Below, piece after piece: positions 45,996 through 54,528 of a stretch of 64,000 nt of DNA. The first letter of the stretch is position 1. The number at the start of each line of letters is the position of its first letter. Where the stretch lies: positions 2,604,001-2,668,000 of the forward strand of contig NZ_CP173170.1 in NCBI RefSeq assembly GCF_044788715.1, in the 5' to 3' direction. The notes below the pieces were generated by a model. The model was not told the DNA's origin, did no database searches, and saw only the letters and a list, made by a program, of their open reading frames with translations. The stretch is from Methylotuvimicrobium sp018830325. GTDB taxonomy: Bacteria > Pseudomonadota > Gammaproteobacteria > Methylococcales > Methylomonadaceae. Position numbers and translations under genes: made by a program.

Positions 45996-46790
45996 TCATT
46001 TTGTATCGGATTTTTCATTTTTCATTTGTTTTAGATAAGTAACGATAGCCTTTGCTTGTTGCCGATCAAGAATCTTTTCAAAAGACGGCATTTTAGTGCC
46101 CGACCGGTAAGCAGGCGCATTAAGAATAAAACCGGCCAACTCCGCCTCGATAAAATATTCGGTAATGTTTTTCGGAACATTGAGCTCCGGCCCGACTTGA
46201 CCGCCGGACAAATTAACCGAATGGCAACGAATGCAATAAGTCGAAAACAAATTGAACCCGGTACCAATATCATCTGTTATTTTGGCCGGTGCCGCTGCAC
46301 CGAAATAAGTCGATGCCGGTTGCAGCGAAATCGATGCCAATTGGAACGGCCATGGATAGCGCCATTTGTCTAGCCCTTGCTTAGGCCAAACTAAATAAAA
46401 CGGCGCCGGCGTTGTGGTTTCTTTGCCGAATTTGAAAGTCAGCCATTTTTGCCCCGAAGGCGCTTCGGTATCTCGAAACGCAATAAAGCCTTGCTCCGAC
46501 ATTGCGTCCGCCAACCCCATAGAAACCGTGTAACCATCTTTGGCAGTAAACACGACCACCCTATCCTTAGCTGTTCGATCGGCTTCAGAAAAACGACTCA
46601 AAACTTGCGCTAACGGAATCGATTCGTATTCTTTAGCGGTTTTATAAACCGGATCTTCCTTGATTTGAATGCGTTTTACCGTAGTCAGGCCGATGCCGGA
46701 AAGATCGATTGTCGGCCACTCTTCAGCATATACCGAATGCGACTGAAAAATTGCGATCAGTAAAAATAAAAAAAACTTTAATCTAATCAT
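45996..46790 (-). CDS. Exported c-type cytochrome with sulfite-oxidase-like N-terminal region
   Basis: Encodes 264 residues. A signal peptide (ending SVYA) is followed by about 150 residues resembling a small molybdopterin-oxidoreductase-like domain without an evident cofactor cysteine (YESIPLAQVLSRF, FTAKDGYTVSMGL). A C-terminal monohaem cytochrome c domain has YCIRCHS (haem CxxCH) and, as sixth ligand, probably KMPSF. It is periplasmic. Its start lies inside the end of the upstream histidine kinase gene (8-base overlap), so the two are probably co-translated. A redox role in sensing is an attractive inference. Confidence 0.85.
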   Translation of the reverse strand: MIRLKFFLFLLIAIFQSHSVYAEEWPTIDLSGIGLTTVKRIQIKEDPVYKTAKEYESIPLAQVLSRFSEADRTAKDRVVVFTAKDGYTVSMGLADAMSEQGFIAFRDTEAPSGQKWLTFKFGKETTTPAPFYLVWPKQGLDKWRYPWPFQLASISLQPASTYFGAAAPAKITDDIGTGFNLFSTYCIRCHSVNLSGGQVGPELNVPKNITEYFIEAELAGFILNAPAYRSGTKMPSFEKILDRQQAKAIVTYLKQMKNEKSDTK

Positions 46791-49365
46791 AATCGAAACA
46801 GTGGATTATTTGGTTTAATTGGTTGGTATCGATAGGCTTCGTTAGATAATGATCGAAACCGGCATCGAGCGCTTCTCTGATTGTTCGTCGACCGGCATAA
46901 GCACTAATTGCAATCAGTTGAATATTATTGTTTTCTTGTCTGAGCAATCTTACCAGTTCGATTCCGTTCATGACAGGCATATTCAGATCAATAAAAGCGA
47001 CTTTGTAATGATATTTGTGGATCATATTCAAGGCGTCGACTCCGTTGTCAACGCAGTCGATTGCACAATCTTGCCTCAACAGTAACTGTTTCAGCAGTAT
47101 TAAATTAATTTCATTATCATCCGCGATTAAAATCTGTAATTTACCGAAATGTTTATTGTAAGGAACGACTAAACCGGAAGTTTTAGAAGCTTTTACAGAA
47201 TCGGTTTTCAGCGGTAGATTCACTGTAAAAACACTGCCGCGCCCCTGCTCGCTTTGCACCGAAATACTGCCTTGCATGAGCTTGATCAACTCCTTGCATA
47301 TAGCCAAACCAATGCCAATACCTTCCTTGTAAAGCCCCTTTCCTCTTAATTGAATAAAAGGGGAAAAAATCAAGTTGAGATGCTCATTAGCAATGCCGCA
47401 TCCGGTATCCGTTACAGTAATAATCAATTGATCGCTCTGATATTCCGTTGTCAATGTAACGCGTCCACGATCGGTGTATTTAATTGCGTTATCCAATAAA
47501 TTAGCAATTATTTGACGCAAGCGTTTTTGATCGCCATGAAGAAATTGCGGCAAATTATTTTGATTATGAACAAACGCTAATTGTTTTTCAGCGGCCTTTA
47601 ACCTAAACAACTCGACAATGTCATTAATCAGACTTACAAAATCGAAGCGCTCTATTACAAACTTAGTTTTATTACTTTCAATTGCGGCAATATCAAGAAT
47701 ATCGTTAATCAGCGTTAATAAGTCTTCGCTACAATGACTGATGATATTGACTTGCTGTTTTTGTGCTTCAGGAATTTCTGGCGATTTTTGCAATAATTGT
47801 GCGAATCCCATGATACCGTTCAGCGGTGTGCGCAGTTCATGACTAATTTTAGCCAAAAACTGATTCTTAGCTTCATTAGCGGTTTCAGCTGCCTGTTTAG
47901 CACTCAATAACTCCGCAGTCCTTTCACTGACGACCAATTCTGTTTTGACATGCCGACCGGTTAGCATTAACAACCCAGCTCCAAGCAAACTGGTAAATAA
48001 CAGACCACTTATCAAAAACCACCACATCGGCCAATGAAAATGTGCGTAAACCGAGCTATGGTCTTGATAAAAATAAAACTGCCATTCCTGGTTGCCCAAT
48101 AACAACGAATATTTACGAAAGTTATTATGCAAATGATCCTTGGTATTGCTATAAATAATGCTGTAACCGGATTCGGAATCGGAGCCGGTAATCGCAAGGT
48201 AAACTCCTCCTGTATTGAGCCCCTTAAATGCCTGTCGAATCATGCTTTCGGTAGAAACTGTGCTTGACAAAATGCCTATAGGCGTTTGTGATTTTTCCTT
48301 CTTTGAGCGATAAATCGGTAACAGGAAATGAATATGTCTCTTAGCGGGTTCAATAATCGCTTTTACCAATGAATCAGAACTTTGAATACGAGCAAATTGA
48401 TCAAGCCGACGCTCCGATAATTCGAGCGGTACCAAAATTGACTCATCTCGATGCTCGCTATAGACTGGAAGCAATTTGAAGTGCGCCTTCTCTTTTATGC
48501 GGTAACGCTGCCAGCGGATGGATTGTATTTCAGGAAATTCATCAAAACCTTGCCGAGCCGCCAATTTAAAATCATCGGGCCCAACAGTATAGTCGCCGAT
48601 AAAAAGATTGCCCGTTGCATAAACAATACGCTGGTGCTGCTTGATTCGATGCTTAAGCGCCTCGGCTAACATTAGCGATTGATTTTCGAAATCCTGATCG
48701 TGCTGTTTGCGATCGAGTTTTTGCACATAAAAGAAAAAACCGATAATCAGCATAAAACTTAACAATAAAGGAATTCCGACAGGAAAGAAGCGTTTACGCC
48801 AAACCGACTTAGGGCTGGCAAAAACAATCAGTAGCAAGGGCGTAAACACAAAAACGCCGATACTGTCGCCAACCCATTTGATAAACCAATTGATGGGCAT
48901 TTCCGAAGGCCCGAGGACTCCGCACAGCGTGAGCGCAGCAGCATCCAATGTTGCAGGAATCGAACAACTAACCGGCCCGCCGAATAACAAAAAGAGAATG
49001 ATATGTTTGTCTTCCAGCAAAACGCTGGGAAACCCAACAATACGACCGATTAAATAACGACCGGTTAAAGCGCTAACTGAAGCACCGCTTGCCGAGACTA
49101 AGGAAACGGCCAACATATTGTTGTCGAAACCGAATGCCAGAACGGAAATAAAAAAATTGCCGATAAAGATTCCCGGCCAGACCCGATTACCAAGAAGTAA
49201 AAGTAAACCTAGTGCAACGCCTGCTGAAGGCCATACGGCGCTGGCTTTACTGGGTGATAGAGCCAATTCAAGGCCTAGTAGTCCAAACACAAAATAAAGA
49301 AGGCCAACCAGTATCATCAGCAAAAAAGACTGCCCTAAGTCAGCAATAGATAAACGTAGTCTCAT
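46783..49365 (-). CDS. MASE1-CHASE hybrid histidine kinase
   Basis: Encodes 860 residues. An N-terminal MASE1 multi-helix sensor (about residues 12-210, ASAVWPSAGVALGLLLLLG) precedes a CHASE-like periplasmic domain and a further helix (about 455-475). A HisKA domain has FLAKISHELRTPLNGIMGFA (phospho-acceptor His509), with the HATPase motifs NLLDNAIKYT, DTGCGIA and GIGIGLAICKEL. The C-terminal receiver domain has the acceptor Asp793 in AFIDLNMPVMNGIE. No output domain or separate regulator is adjacent; its target is unknown. The same sensor type occurs in the neighbouring c-di-GMP protein. Confidence 0.92.
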   Translation of the reverse strand: MRLRLSIADLGQSFLLMILVGLLYFVFGLLGLELALSPSKASAVWPSAGVALGLLLLLGNRVWPGIFIGNFFISVLAFGFDNNMLAVSLVSASGASVSALTGRYLIGRIVGFPSVLLEDKHIILFLLFGGPVSCSIPATLDAAALTLCGVLGPSEMPINWFIKWVGDSIGVFVFTPLLLIVFASPKSVWRKRFFPVGIPLLLSFMLIIGFFFYVQKLDRKQHDQDFENQSLMLAEALKHRIKQHQRIVYATGNLFIGDYTVGPDDFKLAARQGFDEFPEIQSIRWQRYRIKEKAHFKLLPVYSEHRDESILVPLELSERRLDQFARIQSSDSLVKAIIEPAKRHIHFLLPIYRSKKEKSQTPIGILSSTVSTESMIRQAFKGLNTGGVYLAITGSDSESGYSIIYSNTKDHLHNNFRKYSLLLGNQEWQFYFYQDHSSVYAHFHWPMWWFLISGLLFTSLLGAGLLMLTGRHVKTELVVSERTAELLSAKQAAETANEAKNQFLAKISHELRTPLNGIMGFAQLLQKSPEIPEAQKQQVNIISHCSEDLLTLINDILDIAAIESNKTKFVIERFDFVSLINDIVELFRLKAAEKQLAFVHNQNNLPQFLHGDQKRLRQIIANLLDNAIKYTDRGRVTLTTEYQSDQLIITVTDTGCGIANEHLNLIFSPFIQLRGKGLYKEGIGIGLAICKELIKLMQGSISVQSEQGRGSVFTVNLPLKTDSVKASKTSGLVVPYNKHFGKLQILIADDNEINLILLKQLLLRQDCAIDCVDNGVDALNMIHKYHYKVAFIDLNMPVMNGIELVRLLRQENNNIQLIAISAYAGRRTIREALDAGFDHYLTKPIDTNQLNQIIHCFDYD

Positions 49366-49475
49366 TTTTATGTTTACAGGACTTGATTATTTTGTGTTTA
49401 ATTAAAAGAAAGTTATGACTGGAGACTAACTATTCACCGCGTCTCTTGTAATATGTTACCTAAAGGGTTGTAACT

Positions 49476-49530
49476 ATTCATTCCCCCTATCATTCCCTCG
49501 CTCTGCGTAGGAATGATAGGGGGAATGAAT
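49476..49530. repeat. Perfect 21-base stem palindrome
   Basis: ATTCATTCCCCCTATCATTC plus C is followed after 13 bases by its exact complement ending GGGGGAATGAAT. The GTTCCTA/ATGCTCTGC-like loop resembles the centre of the repeat at 61043. It could be a repeat remnant. A1-like TTAAGGATTTCGTCTAAC follows at about 49595. Confidence 0.65.
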
Positions 49531-49669
49531 AATTACGGTTCGATAGTTATAGCTTCGACCGCGAAAAATGTAAGCGTTAATCTAAGGATTCAATTAAGGA
49601 TTTCGTCTAACAAATATCGTTGCTCTTTTAATTTTAACTCATATCATAATTATCACCCCCCCTAATCCC

Positions 49670-50977
49670 TTGAACATCATCAAATTTATCAACGAAGACA
49701 TCTGGAGAATTCAAGAGCATTCATTGAATCGCTATGAAGCCTACGGATTGCACGCCTTGAAAATCCTATTGCTATCTGCAAAAGGCTTCATCCGCGACCT
49801 TTGTATACTTCGTTCCACGGCTTTAGCTCTTTATACGTTGCTATCGATTGTACCGGTTTTTGCAATGCTGTTCGGCGTCGCCAAAGGCTTCGGTTTTGAA
49901 AGAATTTTGAAAGAAAAATTGTTAGAGCAAGTCCCGGAACACGATACGATGATCGTGCAATTGATCGGTTTTGCCGAGAACATGCTAGAGAATGCCAAGG
50001 GCGGCGTTGTGGCGGGAATTGGGGTGATTTTTTTGTTCTGGACGGTCATTAAGGTTATCGGATTCATTGAAGCATCGTTTAATGCCATCTGGCAAATCGA
50101 TAGCGACCGGTCGTTGAATCGTAAGCTCAGCGACTATCTATCCCTGATGTTTCTCGCACCGATTTTACTGATAATTTCCAGTAGCATTACGGTTTTTTTG
50201 AAAACGCATGTCGGCTGGTTATTAGAGATCATGCATTTACCCGATTTCGGCGCCAATCTGGTATTGCAGCTATTAGGTTTGTCTCCCCTGGTTATCATGT
50301 CGGCGTTATTATCGTTTATATACATTTATATTCCGAATCATAAAGTCAAGCTAAAACCCGGATTAATCGCAGGTATTTTGGCCGCTATTGCCTATCAGAC
50401 TTTTCAATGGGCCTATCTCACCTTACAAATCGGCGTCTCGGAATACAATGCGATATACGGCAGTTTTGCGGCCTTGCCGCTATTTATTCTGTCGTTACAG
50501 ATCGGCTGGATGATTGTACTATTCGGTTGCGAAATCGCTTTTTATTTACAAAATTTCACCGAGTTCAAGGAAGATAAAAAATACAGCGAACCGAGCCTAA
50601 TCATACAAAAGGCCTCAGCATTAAAAATGATGCAATTGATGATTCATGCATTTACCGAAGAAGCGCCGCCTTTGACAGAAGGCGAAATCAGTAAACGACT
50701 CAGGCTTCCGGTTTCAGTTGTTAGAACTGTTATAAAAAAGTTGAAAAATGGCGGCATCATTATCGAGCTAAACCGAGAGGAAGACGAAGAGACGGTATTT
50801 CTCCCAGCAGTCGACAGTCATCGACTTGATGTAGCCCGAGTCATCAAAACGCTAGAGGAATATGGCCAGCATAAACTGCCGGACATTCAAGGTATCGCAG
50901 AGAGCTTAAAGCTGATCGAGGAATCCGAAAAGCTAGTTGAATCCAGCAAAATCAATACATTAATTAAGGATATTTAA
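49670..50977 (+). CDS. YihY/UPF0761 family inner-membrane protein
   Basis: Encodes 435 residues with a TTG start lacking an obvious ribosome binding site. About six membrane helices carry the family motifs STALALYTLLSIVPVFAMLFG, FWTVIKVIGFIEASFNAIW, SYNAIYGSFAALPLFILSLQ-like YNAIYGSFAALPLF and WMIVLFGCEIAF. The C-terminal cytosolic part (residues about 315-430) is winged-helix-like (KRLRLPVSVVRTVIKKLKNG). The family was once called RNase BN or BrkB by mistake; its real function is unknown. Confidence 0.9.
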   Translation: MNIIKFINEDIWRIQEHSLNRYEAYGLHALKILLLSAKGFIRDLCILRSTALALYTLLSIVPVFAMLFGVAKGFGFERILKEKLLEQVPEHDTMIVQLIGFAENMLENAKGGVVAGIGVIFLFWTVIKVIGFIEASFNAIWQIDSDRSLNRKLSDYLSLMFLAPILLIISSSITVFLKTHVGWLLEIMHLPDFGANLVLQLLGLSPLVIMSALLSFIYIYIPNHKVKLKPGLIAGILAAIAYQTFQWAYLTLQIGVSEYNAIYGSFAALPLFILSLQIGWMIVLFGCEIAFYLQNFTEFKEDKKYSEPSLIIQKASALKMMQLMIHAFTEEAPPLTEGEISKRLRLPVSVVRTVIKKLKNGGIIIELNREEDEETVFLPAVDSHRLDVARVIKTLEEYGQHKLPDIQGIAESLKLIEESEKLVESSKINTLIKDI

Positions 50978-51062
50978 GTAGAAAATACCTTTTCCTAGCA
51001 ATCTTTCGGCCTTTTGACTATGATTTCCAAAACTCATCCATATTCTGCTAGGAAGTAAAACC

Positions 51063-51332
51063 TTGTCTACATCTAACGATAAGAGAATTCATCCACGATT
51101 AATCCATCGAGCTCCCGTGCTGGTCATTATTCCCGCTTCAGGCAAAACCGAGCGATTACAAATGCAGGATTTTTCGGCCGGTGGCGTGTTTATCAATTGC
51201 CTCAACGAGACATTACCGCAAATCGGCGACGAAATACAAATTCAAACCTTGGAAATCGAGGATGCTCCGGTTTTATACGTCAAAGTCGTAAGAGTGATAC
51301 CCCAAAAAGGCTTTGCGGTTGAGTTTATGTGA
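51063..51332 (+). CDS. Single-domain PilZ protein
   Basis: Encodes 89 residues with a TTG start preceded by TAGGAAGTAAAACC. The PilZ motifs are RIHPRLIHRAP (an RxxxR-like motif) and QDFSAGGVFIN (DxSxxG). It is a minimal c-di-GMP receptor. It is downstream of the yihY-like gene, separated by 85 bases, possibly on the same transcript. With the GGDEF and EAL proteins nearby it adds to the c-di-GMP network. Confidence 0.82.
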   Translation: MSTSNDKRIHPRLIHRAPVLVIIPASGKTERLQMQDFSAGGVFINCLNETLPQIGDEIQIQTLEIEDAPVLYVKVVRVIPQKGFAVEFM

Positions 51333-51394
51333 ACACGATAATCCTAAATTCGGTAGTTTATCCATGAAGGACATGAAATTCATAAAGAATTTCA

Positions 51395-51665
51395 AGAAAT
51401 AACCTAACGTTCATGAATGCCTGGCAATCGCCCCGGAAAATGAAAGTGCGGGTGAGTGGTGAAGGGTCCGGTCACTCGCCCGACAGGACGCCGTAAATAC
51501 GTCCATGTAGGCTCGACGGCGGCGACTGATTGCCATGGATGGCATGAATGCAGATTTTGCAGGAGCAAAAATCTGCCCTGCCGCCGATGCCTGCCGGTCG
51601 AGCACCGCACTCTTCTCGGAACCGGCATTGCCGCAGCAGAGTTTTGTATATCGAAAAATTAGATA
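51395..51665. repeat. Diverged family A repeat with E module
   Basis: GGTCCGGTCACTCGCCCGAC and GGACGCCGTAAATACGTCCA precede GACGGCGGCGACTGATTGCC. An E module follows (CATGGATGGCATGAATGCAG, ATTTTGCAGGAGCAAAAATC). Then come CTGCCGCCGATGCCTGCCG and TCGAGCACCG. The termini are badly decayed, so the outer limits are approximate. Otherwise 51333-51845 has no gene. Confidence 0.7.
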
Positions 51666-51845
51666 ATAAGACTGGCTCCATGAACTTTCACAGTAAAAAT
51701 TATCGCTGACCTTTCGGGTGAGGAAAAGTTATGCGCAACCGAATGACAAGAAATTAAATTAACTTCATGATCTTCATGGTTAAATGCTTTTTCTAGAATA
51801 ATCGAAATTTCCAGCGTTGATGAAATTTAAGTTTCAGGATCAGTG

Positions 51846-52925
51846 TTATTCCTTGCCTCTCAAACGCAGCCAGCTTTTTCTAAATAAATGAGGGATCAAT
51901 AGATACAGCGGCATCCTTAACCAATGCGAACGGATATACAGCAACCAGCGCGCTAATCCGGTCCACCGGTCGTTGCAGCTGGCATGATTCGGCATCAATG
52001 CTCTCAAATATAAAAAGTCCATGAAGTACCGATGAAAGCGCCCTTTCAAAAACCCTTCAGATTCATGTAATACGCTTTCCGGAATCGGGGTATCCAAAAT
52101 AGCTTGGGTGTAGCGTAAAGCATAATAAAGAGGAATGCGTTGATTAAGTTCATCGGCTCTGAGCAGCAATTTATCCCAAAAACCGCTTTTTCCCGAGTGC
52201 TGTTGGATTAACGAATCCAAATCACATAAATCCCTGAAACCGTGATCCAGTTCGCCCTCATGAAACAAATGGGAAGCACTGTGTAACACCCTGTCTTCCG
52301 TAGCCAACACCCAGCAATTTCTATCGGCCACCCTCACGCAATTCGATAATAACTTAGCTGAATCGGGAGAATATCGACAGGTTTTTGGCAAGATATTATG
52401 GTGAACATCAAGCGTAGTTTGGCGCTTTAGATGCCGCATCGGCGGAATTTCGTGCATCCATTGCCGGTAATATTTTTGATCGTAGGCATCGAGCGTCGTT
52501 GTCATCCAGCCACCTTTGATCAAAGCCCGTTCGACTTCCGGTAAGCGATCTTCAGGCACTAGTATATCAATATCCGAAAACACCCTGCCATGAGCTGCTC
52601 GATCATTAGCCAGTTGGTAAGCCGCCCCCTTTAAAAACACGACGGGTATTTTTATATCCCCGAGAGCTTTGATGATGCATTCGATCTCCCTGTCTAAGGA
52701 AATCATAAAGCGCTCGGCATGAACTCGAGCCGAAATCAAGTGCCTGCGTGGTTGTTCAGGCACGGAATCATAAAGATTAGCCTGCTCTATTAATATATTT
52801 AAGGTTGCTAAAACATTGGCTTTTCGAGCCTGCCTAATGAGTAAGTCCCATTGTGGTAAATCTATTCCCAAGACTTGTTCCGGCAAGACAAGTACCGAGC
52901 TTAACAGTGGCTTAAAAACGAGCAT
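51846..52925 (-). CDS. Nucleotidyltransferase family protein (HPr-rel-A cassette)
   Basis: Encodes 359 residues. The minimal nucleotidyltransferase motif is VVFLKGAAYQL followed by HGRVFSDIDILV (metal-binding Asp118 and Asp120). The rest is a long alpha-helical C-terminal part with a conserved-looking LDVHHNIL. The family (NTP_transf_5 type) transfers nucleotides to unidentified targets. It ends a minus-strand series with an HprK-related kinase and a PqqD-like gene, with repeats between. Its ATG and first codons lie in an A1 repeat terminus (see 52913), so the original start may have been different. Confidence 0.83.
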   Translation of the reverse strand: MLVFKPLLSSVLVLPEQVLGIDLPQWDLLIRQARKANVLATLNILIEQANLYDSVPEQPRRHLISARVHAERFMISLDREIECIIKALGDIKIPVVFLKGAAYQLANDRAAHGRVFSDIDILVPEDRLPEVERALIKGGWMTTTLDAYDQKYYRQWMHEIPPMRHLKRQTTLDVHHNILPKTCRYSPDSAKLLSNCVRVADRNCWVLATEDRVLHSASHLFHEGELDHGFRDLCDLDSLIQQHSGKSGFWDKLLLRADELNQRIPLYYALRYTQAILDTPIPESVLHESEGFLKGRFHRYFMDFLYLRALMPNHASCNDRWTGLARWLLYIRSHWLRMPLYLLIPHLFRKSWLRLRGKE

Positions 52926-53248
52926 GAAATGTTATACTCTTCGTAGATCATAATTCGGCACAGGGGTACCCGTCAAAGGGCACCGTGAATACGTCCATGT
53001 AGGCTCTATGCTGGCAAAGCTTTTGCCGCACACCTCGGCACCTCCTCGGGTACTGCAAAAAGTTGAAGTGCGAAACGTATAACTTCTTCAAATGTCGGAA
53101 AGAGGATTTGATGGTTCGATTTATACGGTCAACAGCAGGAATAGCGGTCGTCAAGCCTAGACGGATGTATTCACAGCGCCCTGTCAAGTGAATCACCGAA
53201 CCATCACAAAGCTTACCGTTTTGGGAAGTTATTTTGTATAATCCCTTA
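52913..53248. repeat. A1 repeat interrupted by an A2 repeat, upstream of the nucleotidyltransferase gene
   Basis: A1 left terminus CTTAAAAACGAGCATGAAAT precedes an A2 element (52932-53083: TTATACTCTTCGTAGATCAT ... AAGTGCGAAACGTATA). A1 resumes as ACTTCTTCAAATGTCGG and CGTCAAGCCTAGACGGATGT and ends TTATTTTGTATAATCCCTTA. The nested order is the same as at 40161. Confidence 0.8.
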
Positions 53249-53261
53249 ATAGCCATCTGAA

Positions 53262-54155
53262 TCAATTCGCCATATCTGTAAATAGACTTACCGCTTCATC
53301 TAAGCTGCTATATTCAAACTCATAACATTCGCATTGATCGATGAAGTCTCCCAAGCAGTTGAAGCCTTGAGCACCCAAAACATTATAGTTGAAACAGTCG
53401 CTAGCCGCGCGCACCATTGCCTTGCCCTTGCTCAAGGGCATCAACTTAGTCTCCGATGCTTGTTTGTATTTGGGGAAAATTAAAAAGCTTGGTTTAGCCT
53501 GTTTTTCAGCTAATTTCACACTACTCTCAGGCGGCTTCATATGCCCAACGGTCCCTTTTGCGGTATCCGCAACGATCCGACCAATCACAGCTTGATTCGA
53601 AAATGCTTGTATCAGTGGAATCGATTGGTTTTTAAGGCTGATTGGTCTAGGTACTGGGGAAATTAAACCATCATTTATAGAGATCAGCGCCATCTCATCG
53701 GAAAGAAGTCGCCATCCCCGGCAAACCAAAGCCGCGCATAATGTGCTTTTTCCACTTCCTGGCGTACCTGGAAAAATAAAGGCACGATCTTTCAATTCGA
53801 CAACTGCGGCATGAATGATTAGATTGTAATTGGAATGGCTTGCAATACACCAATTCATTCCCCATTCGAACATTGCGGGAGCTTGCGCGTACGGTAAGGG
53901 TTTGAATGGGATATATCCGTCAAGCGAGAAAACCACTTGGCGTCGAAAGAAACGCCTAGAGATGGACGGCGAAGCTAATTGAACATGAAAATCGATAAAA
54001 TCACTATCGGCCAATATTTCATAATTGCTATAAAGAGATTGAATGTGCTGAAGTACTTCGGGAATAGATGAAGAAAGAGAGATATTGAACGAGCCGATTC
54101 TAAATCTTGCGTGTTTAATAGAGCCCGGCACGATGGCATTAATAATTGATGTCAC
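53262..54155 (-). CDS. HprK-related kinase A (HPr-rel-A system)
   Basis: Encodes 297 residues with a GTG start. The P-loop is IFPGTPGSGKSTLCAALV (Lys136/Ser137), and a Walker-B-like WRLLSDEMALI follows. The N-terminal 90 residues are strand-rich. It resembles HPr kinase/phosphorylase, but there is no HPr context, and the adjacent PqqD-like and nucleotidyltransferase genes define the HPr-rel-A gene neighbourhood. The substrate is unknown; the Ser-rich protein encoded upstream is a candidate. It starts one base after the PqqD-like gene ends. Confidence 0.85.
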   Translation of the reverse strand: MTSIINAIVPGSIKHARFRIGSFNISLSSSIPEVLQHIQSLYSNYEILADSDFIDFHVQLASPSISRRFFRRQVVFSLDGYIPFKPLPYAQAPAMFEWGMNWCIASHSNYNLIIHAAVVELKDRAFIFPGTPGSGKSTLCAALVCRGWRLLSDEMALISINDGLISPVPRPISLKNQSIPLIQAFSNQAVIGRIVADTAKGTVGHMKPPESSVKLAEKQAKPSFLIFPKYKQASETKLMPLSKGKAMVRAASDCFNYNVLGAQGFNCLGDFIDQCECYEFEYSSLDEAVSLFTDMAN

Positions 54156-54156
54156 G

Positions 54157-54474
54157 TTATTTATAAATGGCTTCGTATTCCAACAAGCCTAACCTTTGTA
54201 ATTCCGAGATCAATCTATCCAAATAGTGGCTTACATCATGATCGAGAACACCGCCTGAGTCGGCGACGATACATTCCAGTTGCTGCCCTGACTTGGGAGC
54301 TTTTTCAATTTCACCCAGAACATAGGCGGCTGTTTCATCTATAAGCAGAGTATTTCCAGAATTAATATCAAAAATAACAGCTTCATCATCCCATTGCCTA
54401 AAAATCAGCGAAACATCGCTTCGAAGTCGAAAAACTCGATCCTGGTGGCTATGGGGCTCTGGAAATCTCTGCAC
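54157..54474 (-). CDS. PqqD-like protein of the HPr-rel-A system
   Basis: Encodes 105 residues with a GTG start. The PqqD-like core has SDVSLIFRQWDDEAVIFDIN, NTLLIDETAAYVLGEIE and a final DVSHYLDRLISELQRLGLLE. PqqD-type domains bind the leader part of peptide or protein substrates and hand them to modifying enzymes. Here the gene lies between a candidate substrate and the kinase gene, which suggests it presents a substrate to the kinase. The first ten residues before the core are not conserved-looking, so the start may be slightly off. Confidence 0.8.
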   Translation of the reverse strand: MQRFPEPHSHQDRVFRLRSDVSLIFRQWDDEAVIFDINSGNTLLIDETAAYVLGEIEKAPKSGQQLECIVADSGGVLDHDVSHYLDRLISELQRLGLLEYEAIYK

Positions 54475-54528
54475 GCGTTATAAGATTTGCTTTGTGGAAT
54501 TAGAGGTCTTCTTACAAACAACTTGACG

